From: a bacterium UBP4_UBA6127
Lineage (GTDB): Bacteria; UBP4; UBA4092
NCBI GenBank assembly: GCA_002428325.1
Contig: DIVR01000017.1
Span: forward strand, 1-11,349
Length of the DNA: 11,349 nt
Direction: 5' to 3'
How positions within the stretch are numbered: the stretch's first letter is position 1; each line of letters begins with the position of its first letter. Made by a program: the position numbers and the translations under genes. This document shows positions 1 to 6,139 of this stretch, one piece after another. Under the pieces are notes generated by a model. It had not been told where the DNA came from. It saw nothing but the letters and a program-made list of their open reading frames with translations, and made no database searches.

Positions 1-31
1 ACGGAGTGTCTCAGAGATGCTCCGTTATTTC
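1..31 (+). terminator. Possible rho-independent terminator of a gene left of the window
   Basis: The first 25 bases fold into an 11-bp stem (ACGGAGTGTCT with AGATGCTCCGT, two G-T wobbles, loop CAG). The stem is followed by the moderately T-rich stretch TTATTTCTT. This fits a terminator for a plus-strand gene ending just outside the window. The T-tract is interrupted and the upstream gene is not visible, so the call is tentative. Confidence 0.4.
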
Positions 32-178
32 TTCGTTCAGGATCAAATAATGGTGAAGGATATTCTCGGAAAGATTCCTAGGAGGAGAAGGATAAAGGGA
101 GAGATTGGAAGACCCCTTTGGGGGAGAGGTATGAATCGGAAAGATAGGGTGTAAATAAAAAAACCTGAATCAGGGGTT

Positions 179-240
179 ATATCTTTTGACAGCTGTCAAA
201 AGACAAGGGGGTATTTTGACCGAAGCTGTCAAAAAGATAT
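179..240. repeat. Nested palindromes built from TTTTGAC / GTCAAAA half-sites
   Basis: A perfect 22-bp palindrome lies at 182-203 (half-site TCTTTTGACAG). A second, imperfect pair of the same half-sites follows (TTTTGAC 214-220, GTCAAAA 228-234), with a 7-base instead of a 4-base centre. The outer arms also match each other: ATATCTTTTGACAGCT at 179-194 is complementary to 224-240 apart from one extra A. The block could be a tandem operator or a foldable RNA. Each half-site contains TTGAC, close to a -35 box, but no well-spaced -10 stands out on either strand. Confidence 0.7.
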
Positions 241-310
241 GAATTGATAGACAATCCCACCCCCGGTAATGGCGACCTATCAGGTCTCATCAGGGAAACA
301 GAATAGACCT

Positions 311-334
311 AAAAGAGCAGGGCAGTGCCCTGCC
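311..334 (-). terminator. Rho-independent terminator of the membrane/TPR gene
   Basis: Read on the minus strand, the hairpin GCAGGGC-ACT-GCCCTGC (7 GC-rich pairs plus a possible G-T) is followed at once by TCTTTTA. It lies about 55 bases beyond the stop codon at 388-390 and has the form of an intrinsic terminator. The plus strand has no T-tract after the hairpin, so the direction is clear. Confidence 0.6.
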
Positions 335-387
335 AGATGGGGTGGGTCCTTCCCAACATCAATGATTTATGAATGAGCCATACCGGG

Positions 388-1371
388 TTATTTAATTGTT
401 TCTTCCCCAAATTTACGTTTCCAAAACTGTTCACTCCAGAGGATATGATCCTGAGCCGCTTTACAAAACTCAAGGTCTATATCTTCACCTAAGTTAGATA
501 TGAAGGAAAGAGCCTCATCAAAATGACCCTTTAAACAAAGTATATGAATATAATCCTGGTAAGCCTCTGTATAATTAGGCTTTTCTATTAATAACTTTCT
601 CAGGTATTCCAAAGCTTCAGAATATTTTTCTTTCTCAAAGAAGACATAATACTGGCGATAAAATTTGGGATGAGTAAAAAATAAAAGGTATTTGTAACCA
701 TGCCAGATAATTGGTATCAGAATTAAAATGAATAAACTATCCACATGCAGAAGCATCCAGGGCAGAGCGAAAAGAAAGATTTGGCCGATAATCCTGCTTA
801 ACGGTTTGATGATAAGGTTAGATTTCGAAAATTGTAATAGATAAGCTTCTTTTTCTAACACCTCAGCTTTTCTTTTTTCTAATTCAGAAAACAAATCATT
901 TAAAAGTTTCTTATGTTTGCCTTCTAATGTAATTTCTATGTGATACCCTTCTTCAGAAGTAAGGATAACCACCGATACTTTTCTAAAGAAGCATACTATC
1001 AGGTAGAGGGAGACAAAAAGACCCATGAAATCCCCTGTCCCGTATATTAGATTGCTTGAAAGATTTAGAGGATTGCCAAAATAGTAATAGAAAATTGAAC
1101 AGCCGAGAAAAAATAATCCCGGAACTAAGATAATTGAAACAATAGCCCAGATAAGCCGCATCCAATCGAATTTCTTCTTATATGAGACTGAAAGAAGCTC
1201 GATAGGGAATTCAATGGTATGGTCCTCATCCCTGAATTTCTTTCGATAGGTAAAAATGGTTCCCTGTAGGGATATCCAGATTTTCCCGTAAGCCTGCAGG
1301 GATTTTACGGGGATATTGACATAGGTATTCTTAATCATAGGCTGATATGATAACCAACCCTCCCGGTTCAT
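388..1371 (-). CDS. Unrecognised membrane protein with TPR-like C-terminus
   Basis: This 327-residue protein matches no family I can name. Residues about 25-65 are strand-rich (GKIWISLQGTIFTYRKKF), followed by a hydrophobic hairpin at about 72-98 and 112-130. A second strand-rich stretch (VSVVILTSEEGYHIEITLEG, 132-151) leads into a charged helix at 153-177. Two further membrane segments lie at about 193-209 and 211-232. Residues about 239-300 look like two TPR units (EALEYLRKLLIEKPNYTEAY, then KGHFDEALSFI). The membrane segments could be inserted into a split PH-like fold; that is inference. The open frame continues upstream into gatC, but the gatC terminator lies in between. ATG 1371 is chosen, with ATG 1338 as alternative; neither has a good ribosome binding site. 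The gene is visibly AT-richer than gatC or the helicase. Function is unknown; TPR units suggest a protein partner. Confidence 0.65.
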   Translation of the reverse strand: MNREGWLSYQPMIKNTYVNIPVKSLQAYGKIWISLQGTIFTYRKKFRDEDHTIEFPIELLSVSYKKKFDWMRLIWAIVSIILVPGLFFLGCSIFYYYFGNPLNLSSNLIYGTGDFMGLFVSLYLIVCFFRKVSVVILTSEEGYHIEITLEGKHKKLLNDLFSELEKRKAEVLEKEAYLLQFSKSNLIIKPLSRIIGQIFLFALPWMLLHVDSLFILILIPIIWHGYKYLLFFTHPKFYRQYYVFFEKEKYSEALEYLRKLLIEKPNYTEAYQDYIHILCLKGHFDEALSFISNLGEDIDLEFCKAAQDHILWSEQFWKRKFGEETIK

Positions 1372-1405
1372 GTAAAGCCATGAGACGCAGGGGACGGAAG
1401 AAGGG

Positions 1406-1444
1406 CAAAGAAAAAGCCCCAGGCTGAAAGATTCAGTCTGGGGC
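1406..1444 (-). terminator. Rho-independent terminator of gatC
   Basis: On the minus strand a 13-base stem (GCCCCAGACTGAA pairing with TTCAGCCTGGGGC, one mismatch, loop TCT) is followed by TTTTTCTTT. It lies 28 bases beyond the gatC stop and is a textbook intrinsic terminator. It separates gatC from the next minus-strand gene starting at 1371. Confidence 0.85.
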
Positions 1445-1471
1445 GGATAAATCGAATTGAATGATGGACCC

Positions 1472-1759
1472 TTACTCCATAATGGGAGGGACTCGGAAGA
1501 AACTCTCTTCCCGGTCCGGGGCATTGGCCAGCATGACATCGGGGCCCGGAGAAGGTTTCACCACATCCGGCCGGGTAACATTCCGAATCGGCAGAATATG
1601 GGAGGTGGCTTCCACCTGAGTGGTATCTAATTCATTGATTTTCTCCACATACTGGAGAATATTGTTCAAATCAGCTGTCAGCGCCAGTTTTTCCTCATCG
1701 GAAAGCCGGAGCCTGCCCAATAGGGCGACATGTTCTACATGTTTAATATCAATTGCCAT
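1472..1759 (-). CDS. gatC: Asp/Glu-tRNA(Asn/Gln) amidotransferase subunit C
   Basis: GatC is the small subunit of the GatCAB complex, which converts Glu-tRNA(Gln) and/or Asp-tRNA(Asn) to the amidated form in the cytoplasm. GatC wraps around and stabilises GatA. The protein has 95 residues, the usual family length. It shows the family pattern: an N-terminal helix with HVEHVALLGRLRLSDEE, a second helix with LNNILQYVEKINELDT, then VEATSHILP and a proline/aspartate-rich tail ending near REESFFRVPPIME. ATG 1759 is preceded by AGGA at a 7-base spacing. The gene is bounded by a terminator on each side and has its own candidate -10 box, so it seems to be monocistronic. gatA and gatB are not in the window, although gatC is often linked to gatA. 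Its presence suggests that GlnRS and/or AsnRS may be missing. Confidence 0.95.
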   Translation of the reverse strand: MAIDIKHVEHVALLGRLRLSDEEKLALTADLNNILQYVEKINELDTTQVEATSHILPIRNVTRPDVVKPSPGPDVMLANAPDREESFFRVPPIME

Positions 1760-1789
1760 AGTTTGATCCTGTCAGAGTTTTAAAAGGAT

Positions 1790-1795
1790 ATTATA
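1790..1795 (-). promoter_or_regulatory. Candidate -10 box for gatC
   Basis: The minus strand carries a consensus TATAAT about 30 bases before the gatC ATG and just after the upstream terminator's T-run. It predicts a leader of roughly 23 bases that includes the AGGA ribosome binding site. No recognisable -35 lies 16-18 bases upstream, so this rests on the -10 match and its position. Confidence 0.4.
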
Positions 1796-1799
1796 ACCC

Positions 1800-1828
1800 A
1801 AAAAAGGCTTTTCCTGATGCGGAAAGCC
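1800..1828 (-). terminator. Rho-independent terminator after the helicase/Tudor pair
   Basis: Minus strand: GGCTTTCC - GCATCA - GGAAAAGCC (8 pairs, one bulged A) followed by six T. It starts 8 bases beyond the stop codon of the Tudor protein gene and closes that transcription unit before gatC. Confidence 0.8.
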
Positions 1829-1836
1829 CCCGGAGA

Positions 1837-2214
1837 TTATAATGTATCCTCATCCTCATCATCATTGCTGTCGGGTTCCACATCGGAGACTTCTTCGATC
1901 ACAACTTCATCAACCTCGGCCTCTTCATCCGTATCCGGGGTGATGGCGGCTTCAATGGGTTCGAATTCATCATCCGCAATAGGAACTTTGAAAGGTTCAG
2001 GGGCAACCTTTTCCCGGCGTCCGTTGCCGCTTTCCAGTTTTTCCAACCCGGCATACTGGACCATCAATAATTTCTGTCCCACTTCCTGGAACATGACCGT
2101 TACCTTCATTTTGCCGGAACGGCCGACAGACTGCAGGATAGTTCCGATACCCCATTTAGCATGGCGGACCTTATCCCCTACTTCAAAATTAAAGACTTCT
2201 TTATCATCAGCCAT
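1837..2214 (-). CDS. Stand-alone Tudor-type PcrA/UvrD tail protein with acidic C-terminus
   Basis: This protein of 125 residues has its only recognisable domain at about 11-60 (VGDKVRHAKWGIGTI, then VMFQEVGQKLLMVQYAGLEKL). It closely resembles the Tudor-like domain at the very C-terminus of PcrA and UvrD, which in characterised helicases contacts RNA polymerase and other partners. Here it is a separate gene directly after the helicase. From about residue 80 the chain is almost all Asp, Glu, Val and Pro and is probably disordered. ATG 2214 lies inside the last codons of the helicase gene (shared ATGGCTGA), and a strong AGGAGG sits 10 bases upstream, so translational coupling is expected. An in-frame ATG at 2250 would add 12 residues but has no comparable binding site. 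The likely role is to act in trans with the helicase. A sequencing frameshift splitting one gene is possible but less likely, given the start signals. Confidence 0.85.
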   Translation of the reverse strand: MADDKEVFNFEVGDKVRHAKWGIGTILQSVGRSGKMKVTVMFQEVGQKLLMVQYAGLEKLESGNGRREKVAPEPFKVPIADDEFEPIEAAITPDTDEEAEVDEVVIEEVSDVEPDSNDDEDEDTL

Positions 2215-4201
2215 AAATCCATTTCCTCCTGGCTCTACTGTTTCTGTCATCGTAATTACCCCGATTTCGGGTATGCCTCAAGTTAACCATCTGAGGCTTA
2301 ATTTCTTCGATAAATAAGGACGGCTGGTTGAACATCATCTGCCCATACATCCGTCGGCCCTGGGCTGCGGTCAGGTAAAGCTGCTCACGGGCGCGGGTGA
2401 TTCCCACATAACATAACCGCCGTTCCTCCTCCAATTCTGTCAGGTAATCCTCATCGGACTCCTTAATAGAGGGAAATATATTTTCTTCCATCCCGGATAA
2501 AAATACAAGAGGGAATTCTAACCCTTTGGCGGCATGTAAACTCATCAGGCTGACTATCCCATTGGCATCATTAGCGATATCCACATCGGTCAGCAGCGCC
2601 ACCTGATTCAGGTAAGCCGATGGGGAAGGGTCCTCGCTGGAATTTTCAAAATCAGCCGCTGCCGAGACCAGTTCTTCCACATTCCGAATCCGTTGTTCCT
2701 CGTCCACCGGGGAAGATTGTTCCAGGTAATTGAAGTAGTTCAACCGTTCAATCAGCTGCATCAGAAAATCCTTGATGCCCATTCCCTGGCAATCACGCCG
2801 TAGCTGGTCCATCATGGAATCAAATTCAATCAGTTTCGCCCGGGTCTTGGGAGAAATAGAATCCAGAAGGTTAGATTCTTTGAGGGCCGCCGGGAAAGAT
2901 ATTCCCTTGGCCGCCGCATAAGCCTGGATTTTCTCGAGGGTCTTATCTCCAATCCCCCGGGTAGGGATATTGATGATCCGTTTCAGGCTGACTTCATCTT
3001 GGGGATTTGCTAAAGCCCGGAGATAGGCCAGCAAGTCTTTGACTTCTTTCCGGTCATAAAATTTGATGCCTCCCACCACCCGGTAAGGGATTCGCATCCC
3101 CCGGAAAACATCTTCAAACGCCCGGGACTGGGCATGGGTCCGGTAAAACACAGCCACTTCCCCATAAGACCGATTGGCATAATTCTGCCAGTAATATATC
3201 TGCTGGCCTACCCATCGGGCTTCTTCCATCTCATTTTCCATCAGGAGAAATTGAACCGGCTGTCCTTCCTTTTTGGCTGTCCAGAGTTTCTTTTCGTTGC
3301 GCTGGGAATTTTTATGGATCAACCGGTTGGCCGCATCCAGAATAGGCTGGGTGGACCGGTAATTTTGTTCCAGTTTCACTATCTTGACGCCGGGATAGTC
3401 TTTCTCGAAATTGAGGATATTCTGGATATCGGCTCCCCGCCAGGCATAAATGCTCTGGTCATCATCGCCGACAGCGCAGACCATGGTTTTATTCATGGAT
3501 AACATCTGCATCATCCGATATTGGACATGGTTGGTATCCTGATATTCATCTACCAGAATATGTTTGAACCGTTCCCGATAATGGTCTCTTACCTCTTTAT
3601 GTTCTTCCAGTAATTTGACGGCCAGGGTCAGCAGGTCGTCAAAATCCACGGCGTTATTGCGTTTCAGGATGGCTTCATAGAGTGTATAGACATCGGCCAC
3701 GGTCTTTTGCAAAGGGCTCATAGCCATTCGGCGAAATTCCAGGGGGCTGACCAGGGAGGATTTAGCCCCGGAGATCCGGGAAGATATCCCCCGGATATTA
3801 TTCTCTTTGGGGTCTTGGCCCAGAGACCGGAGAGCTTCCCGGATGACCCCGGCCTGGTCGGTATCATCATAAATTGAAAAATCTTTTTTATAACCCAGTT
3901 TATCGATATACTGCCGAAGGATTCGGACACAGGCCGAATGGAAGGTCGTGATCCAGAGCCGGGATACATCCTGTTGTAATAATTGGGATACCCGGGATTT
4001 CATTTCCCCGGCGGCTTTATTGGTAAAAGTAACCGCCAGTATTTCACCGGGATGGTTAAATTTCTCAAAAATGGAATAAGCGATCCGATAGGTGATAACC
4101 CGGGTCTTACCGCTGCCGGCTCCCGCCAGCACCAGCACCGGCCTATCCATCGTGGTGGTTGCTTCCAATTGTTCAGGGTTTAAATCTTTTATAACATCCA
4201 T
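2207..4201 (-). CDS. pcrA: UvrD/PcrA-family superfamily 1A DNA helicase
   Basis: An ATP-dependent 3'-5' DNA helicase of the UvrD/Rep/PcrA group, acting in repair, replication restart and removal of stalled complexes. All SF1A motifs are present: Q-motif Gln11, Walker A AGAGSGKT (26-33, Lys32), motif II DEYQDT (218-223), motif III GDDDQSIYAWRG (245-256), motif IV EQNYRS (278-283), motif V SLHAAKGLEF (554-563) and motif VI around YVGITRARE (598-606). The 664 residues stop shortly after the core (SLFIEEIKP, about 628-636) with a short basic tail. The usual C-terminal Tudor domain is missing and is encoded by the next gene, which overlaps this one. ATG 4201 is preferred over an upstream TTG at 4231 because the protein then starts like PcrA and an ACAGGA lies upstream, although 11 bases away. 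The length is Rep-like, but the adjacent Tudor gene favours PcrA/UvrD. Confidence 0.95.
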   Translation of the reverse strand: MDVIKDLNPEQLEATTTMDRPVLVLAGAGSGKTRVITYRIAYSIFEKFNHPGEILAVTFTNKAAGEMKSRVSQLLQQDVSRLWITTFHSACVRILRQYIDKLGYKKDFSIYDDTDQAGVIREALRSLGQDPKENNIRGISSRISGAKSSLVSPLEFRRMAMSPLQKTVADVYTLYEAILKRNNAVDFDDLLTLAVKLLEEHKEVRDHYRERFKHILVDEYQDTNHVQYRMMQMLSMNKTMVCAVGDDDQSIYAWRGADIQNILNFEKDYPGVKIVKLEQNYRSTQPILDAANRLIHKNSQRNEKKLWTAKKEGQPVQFLLMENEMEEARWVGQQIYYWQNYANRSYGEVAVFYRTHAQSRAFEDVFRGMRIPYRVVGGIKFYDRKEVKDLLAYLRALANPQDEVSLKRIINIPTRGIGDKTLEKIQAYAAAKGISFPAALKESNLLDSISPKTRAKLIEFDSMMDQLRRDCQGMGIKDFLMQLIERLNYFNYLEQSSPVDEEQRIRNVEELVSAAADFENSSEDPSPSAYLNQVALLTDVDIANDANGIVSLMSLHAAKGLEFPLVFLSGMEENIFPSIKESDEDYLTELEEERRLCYVGITRAREQLYLTAAQGRRMYGQMMFNQPSLFIEEIKPQMVNLRHTRNRGNYDDRNSRARRKWIYG

Positions 4202-4544
4202 GAATATATGAATCCTGTCAGTTGGCTTCAATAATAAATAAACTGAAAACTATGTTATTGACCTGTTTTATTAATGATATATCGGGAGAACAGTATATCC
4301 TGTCTTTCTGGTTTCCCCAAACAAAAAGAAAGAGAAGTTCCCGGCAATAGGTCTCATTTATTTTAGCCAATGGCCTGCTACTAAATCCTGTGAGCTGCCG
4401 GCTGATTTGCCGAACCACTTCTGATTCAGACAACTATATTATCCCTATAGTGTTTTCTTCTCAGGAAAATGGGGGAAGTATTCTATTTATTTCATATCAT
4501 TAATAAAAGATAATCCCTGTCATAGGCCAGGATATAAAAACAGG
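4202..4544. other. AT-rich intergenic region before the helicase gene
   Basis: These 343 bases hold no gene I can support. A 71-codon minus-strand open frame at 4218-4433 has no binding site, no domain and an irregular composition. The stretch probably holds the helicase promoter (see 4292-4320). No clear terminator for the gene ending at 4545 is visible: only a 4-bp CCTG/CAGG repeat lies just beyond its stop, so the helicase may also be reached by read-through. Confidence 0.5.
4292..4320 (-). promoter_or_regulatory. Candidate promoter of the helicase gene
   Basis: On the minus strand TTGGGG (4320-4315) and TATACT (4297-4292) are separated by 17 bases. This would give a leader of roughly 80 bases to ATG 4201. 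The -10 box sits inside a 14-bp near-palindrome at 4290-4303 (ACAG-N6-CTGT), a possible operator. The -35 match is only partial. Confidence 0.3.
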
Positions 4545-5078
4545 TTATGAGCAAAACCGTTTATCTTTATGCTTCTTTTTATCAGGTTTTTGCATGGAAT
4601 GGGCTTTCTTTAAAAGCCCGGTAGTGGATTGGCCTTCCACCGGTTTAAACCGGAGGGTTTTCCCTCCCCAGCTTTTTACCTCAGGCATTCCCACTATTTC
4701 AGTTAATTTATAATCTCCGCCTTTTACCAACACCTCGGGACGGAGGGCTAAAATCGCATTCAACGGCTGGTCTTCTTCATACCAGGTTACAAAATCCACC
4801 GATTCCAGAGCGGCCATCAGTTCTGCCCGGACCGGAAGGGGATTCAAAGGCCGGTCTGGCCCTTTGAGCCGTTTCACCGAATCATCCGAATTCAAGGCAA
4901 CCACCAGGATATCTCCCTGTTGTTTGCAAAATTCCATTAATCGGACATGGCCCACATGGAGGATATCAAAAACTCCATTGGTAAATACAACTTTATTTCC
5001 CTGGGCCTGAAGAGACTTCAATTCCCGTTTGAGGGAGGTCAAGGGTTTAATCTTCCTGCGAGCGGATTTCGATTTCAT
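4545..5078 (-). CDS. rfaE2: D-glycero-beta-D-manno-heptose 1-phosphate adenylyltransferase (RfaE2-type)
   Basis: This cytidylyltransferase-fold enzyme transfers AMP from ATP to heptose 1-phosphate, giving ADP-heptose for the lipopolysaccharide inner core. In Escherichia coli the same domain is the C-terminal half of HldE; here it stands alone. The 177 residues carry the nucleotidyl-transfer signature FTNGVFDILHVGH (32-44, the HxGH motif), NSDDSVKRLKGPDRP (63-77), VKGGDY (118-123) and the STTGLL loop (151-156). The C-terminal 20 residues are Lys/His-rich and look like a non-conserved extension. ATG 5078 is preceded only by a weak AGG very close to the start. No other heptose gene is in the window, so the kinase domain (RfaE1) must be elsewhere. 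Related enzymes use other sugar or glycerol phosphates, but the STTGLL and KGGDY motifs favour the heptose enzyme. Confidence 0.88.
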   Translation of the reverse strand: MKSKSARRKIKPLTSLKRELKSLQAQGNKVVFTNGVFDILHVGHVRLMEFCKQQGDILVVALNSDDSVKRLKGPDRPLNPLPVRAELMAALESVDFVTWYEEDQPLNAILALRPEVLVKGGDYKLTEIVGMPEVKSWGGKTLRFKPVEGQSTTGLLKKAHSMQKPDKKKHKDKRFCS

Positions 5079-5151
5079 AACCTAAATAGTATATCGGAAA
5101 CCGGGGCTTCCATCTATGGAAATCCAGAGAATATTTATGGGTTTCTCGTAA

Positions 5152-5163
5152 TTCCCCGGGGAA
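5152..5163. repeat. 12-bp perfect palindrome between divergent genes
   Basis: TTCCCCGGGGAA lies between the divergent genes starting at 5078 (minus) and 5257 (plus). It could be an operator for either side or chance in a CCGG-rich genome; no second copy is visible in the window. Confidence 0.35.
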
Positions 5164-5190
5164 AGAGGGTCTCGTAAACCTGAAATAGAA

Positions 5191-5196
5191 TATAAT
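5191..5196 (+). promoter_or_regulatory. Candidate -10 box for the DUF1844-dtd pair
   Basis: A consensus TATAAT lies 60 bases before ATG 5257 on the plus strand. No good -35 is found at the standard spacing, so it is only a candidate. It is the best match in the divergent region. Confidence 0.35.
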
Positions 5197-5256
5197 GGAT
5201 ATTACATTTAGTATCTATCGATCCACCTAAATCCTGATAATAAAGAGGTAATGAAA

Positions 5257-5583
5257 ATGACAGATGAAACGAACCCTAAAACCCAGCCGGACAAACCTAT
5301 GAATGAACCGGTGGAAATTCCTGCCACCTTTCCTTCTTTAATTATGGAGTTGAGCCTGGGTGCCCAATATAACTTGGGGTATGATTTCCAGAATGACAAA
5401 CAGGACCCTGAGAAAATCAATCTGGTCATGGCAAAACATTATATTGATTACCTGATCATGCTGAAGGAAAAAACCAAAGGGAATTTGAGTGTGGAAGAAG
5501 GCAATCTTCTTTCCCATCAACTCACCCAGCTGGAACTGGAATATGTCCGGGTTTCCAATCAGAAGAAAGAGGATAAAGCCTAA
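5257..5583 (+). CDS. DUF1844 domain-containing protein
   Basis: This small soluble protein (108 residues from ATG 5257) matches the DUF1844 family, whose function is unknown. After a Pro/Glu-rich, probably disordered leader (about 1-24), the family pattern follows: FPSLIMELSLGAQYNLGY, then DPEKINLVMAKHYIDYLIMLKEKTKGNLS, then EEGNLLSHQLTQLELEYVRV. This is a mostly helical fold. An in-frame ATG at 5251 is possible, but GAGG at 5245-5248 is only 2 bases from it and 8 from ATG 5257, so 5257 is preferred. The stop codon is 9 bases before dtd, so the two genes are almost certainly co-transcribed. That link hints at a tRNA or translation setting but does not show it. Confidence 0.85.
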   Translation: MTDETNPKTQPDKPMNEPVEIPATFPSLIMELSLGAQYNLGYDFQNDKQDPEKINLVMAKHYIDYLIMLKEKTKGNLSVEEGNLLSHQLTQLELEYVRVSNQKKEDKA

Positions 5584-5592
5584 CCAAATATT

Positions 5593-6039
5593 ATGGTTAC
5601 TGTGATTCAAAGGGTCAGCCAGGCCTCGGTCAGGGTGGATGGAAAAGAGATTTCCCGGATAGACAATGGGCTTTTGGCTTTGATAGGGGTCAGTAAAGAT
5701 GATACCCCTGAAGATGCCAACTATTTGGCGGCCCGGCTCCCGGTACTGCGAATCTTCCCGGATGAAAACGATAAAATGAATAAATCCCTGCTGGATATCA
5801 AGGGAGAGATCCTCCTGGTATCCCAGTTTACTCTTCTGGGAGATATCTATCAGGGAAGACGGCCCAGTTTTATTCAGGCAGCCCCTCCGGAACAGGCCAT
5901 CCCTCTTCTGTCGCTCTTGAAAAAAGCCATGGAACAACAGGGTCTTACGGTTAAAGAAGGGCAGTTTGGGGCCATGATGGAGGTTTCTCTGACCAATGAG
6001 GGACCGGTTACTTTTGTGATTGATTCCAAACACCGGTAA
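5593..6039 (+). CDS. dtd: D-aminoacyl-tRNA deacylase
   Basis: Dtd hydrolyses the ester bond of D-amino acids wrongly attached to tRNA (for example D-Tyr-tRNA), and also of glycine on tRNA(Ala). It thereby protects translation from D-residues. The protein has 148 residues, the normal length, starting with the family's VIQRVSQASV. It carries both active-site motifs: SQFTL (77-81) and the TNEGPVTF stretch (134-141), whose Gly-Pro pair projects into the partner subunit of the homodimer. No strong ribosome binding site precedes ATG 5593; the nearest AGGA is about 20 bases away inside the end of the upstream gene, so translation probably depends on coupling. It is the second gene of the pair starting at 5257. 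Confidence 0.96.
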   Translation: MVTVIQRVSQASVRVDGKEISRIDNGLLALIGVSKDDTPEDANYLAARLPVLRIFPDENDKMNKSLLDIKGEILLVSQFTLLGDIYQGRRPSFIQAAPPEQAIPLLSLLKKAMEQQGLTVKEGQFGAMMEVSLTNEGPVTFVIDSKHR

Positions 6040-6067
6040 CCCATCACTCAAGAGGATGTGATTGGTT
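6038..6067 (+). terminator. Weak hairpin after dtd
   Basis: AACCCATCAC (6038-6047) pairs with GTGATTGGTT (6058-6067), 10 bases with one mismatch and a 10-base loop, directly at the dtd stop codon. What follows is TAGGTGTTTGG rather than a T-run, so it is at best a partial terminator or an RNA-stabilising hairpin. Confidence 0.3.
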
Positions 6068-6103
6068 TAGGTGTTTGGTGAATCCGGGCAACCTGAACCT
6101 TTT

Positions 6104-6109
6104 TATAAT
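6104..6109 (+). promoter_or_regulatory. Candidate -10 box for the secreted protein gene
   Basis: A TATAAT lies 36 bases before ATG 6140 in the 100-base gap after dtd. No convincing -35 is present, so an independent promoter for the 6140 gene is possible but not shown. Confidence 0.3.
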
Positions 6110-6139
6110 AAGGTATTGATATTCACTTTCAGGAGAGAG

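Larger units (their letters stand above)
1..387. other. Palindrome-rich intergenic region
   Basis: No convincing gene is present in these 387 bases. They hold the edge hairpin at 1-25, a cluster of TTTTGAC/GTCAAAA half-sites at 179-240, a short inverted repeat GACCT-ATC-AGGTC near 274-286, and the GC-rich hairpin at 317-333 that I assign as terminator of the minus-strand gene ending at 388. A 34-codon, Arg/Lys-rich open frame starts at ATG 50 and ends at 154. It has only a weak AGGA upstream and no recognisable domain, so it is not called as a gene. Confidence 0.6.

Noticed and set aside
50..154. Plus-strand open frame of 34 codons encoding an Arg/Lys-rich peptide
   Set aside because: Only a weak AGGA upstream and a purine-rich low-complexity sequence; no independent support.
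1372..1539. Upstream extension of the membrane/TPR protein into gatC
   Set aside because: It would run through the gatC terminator and the end of gatC in another frame, and the added residues look random.
1817..2317. Plus-strand open frame of 166 codons, Ser/Thr-rich
   Set aside because: It is the antisense of the acidic Tudor protein: GAT/GAA codons read backwards give a serine run. No binding site or domain.
4218..4433. Minus-strand open frame of 71 codons before the helicase gene
   Set aside because: No ribosome binding site and no recognisable domain; it overlaps the likely helicase promoter.
5338..6051. Minus-strand open frame of 237 codons across DUF1844 and dtd
   Set aside because: It lies fully antisense to two recognised genes and shows no family features.
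6071..6139. Upstream extension of the secreted protein from a GTG codon
   Set aside because: It would bury the signal peptide, has no ribosome binding site and crosses a candidate -10 box; ATG 6140 has AGGAG just upstream.
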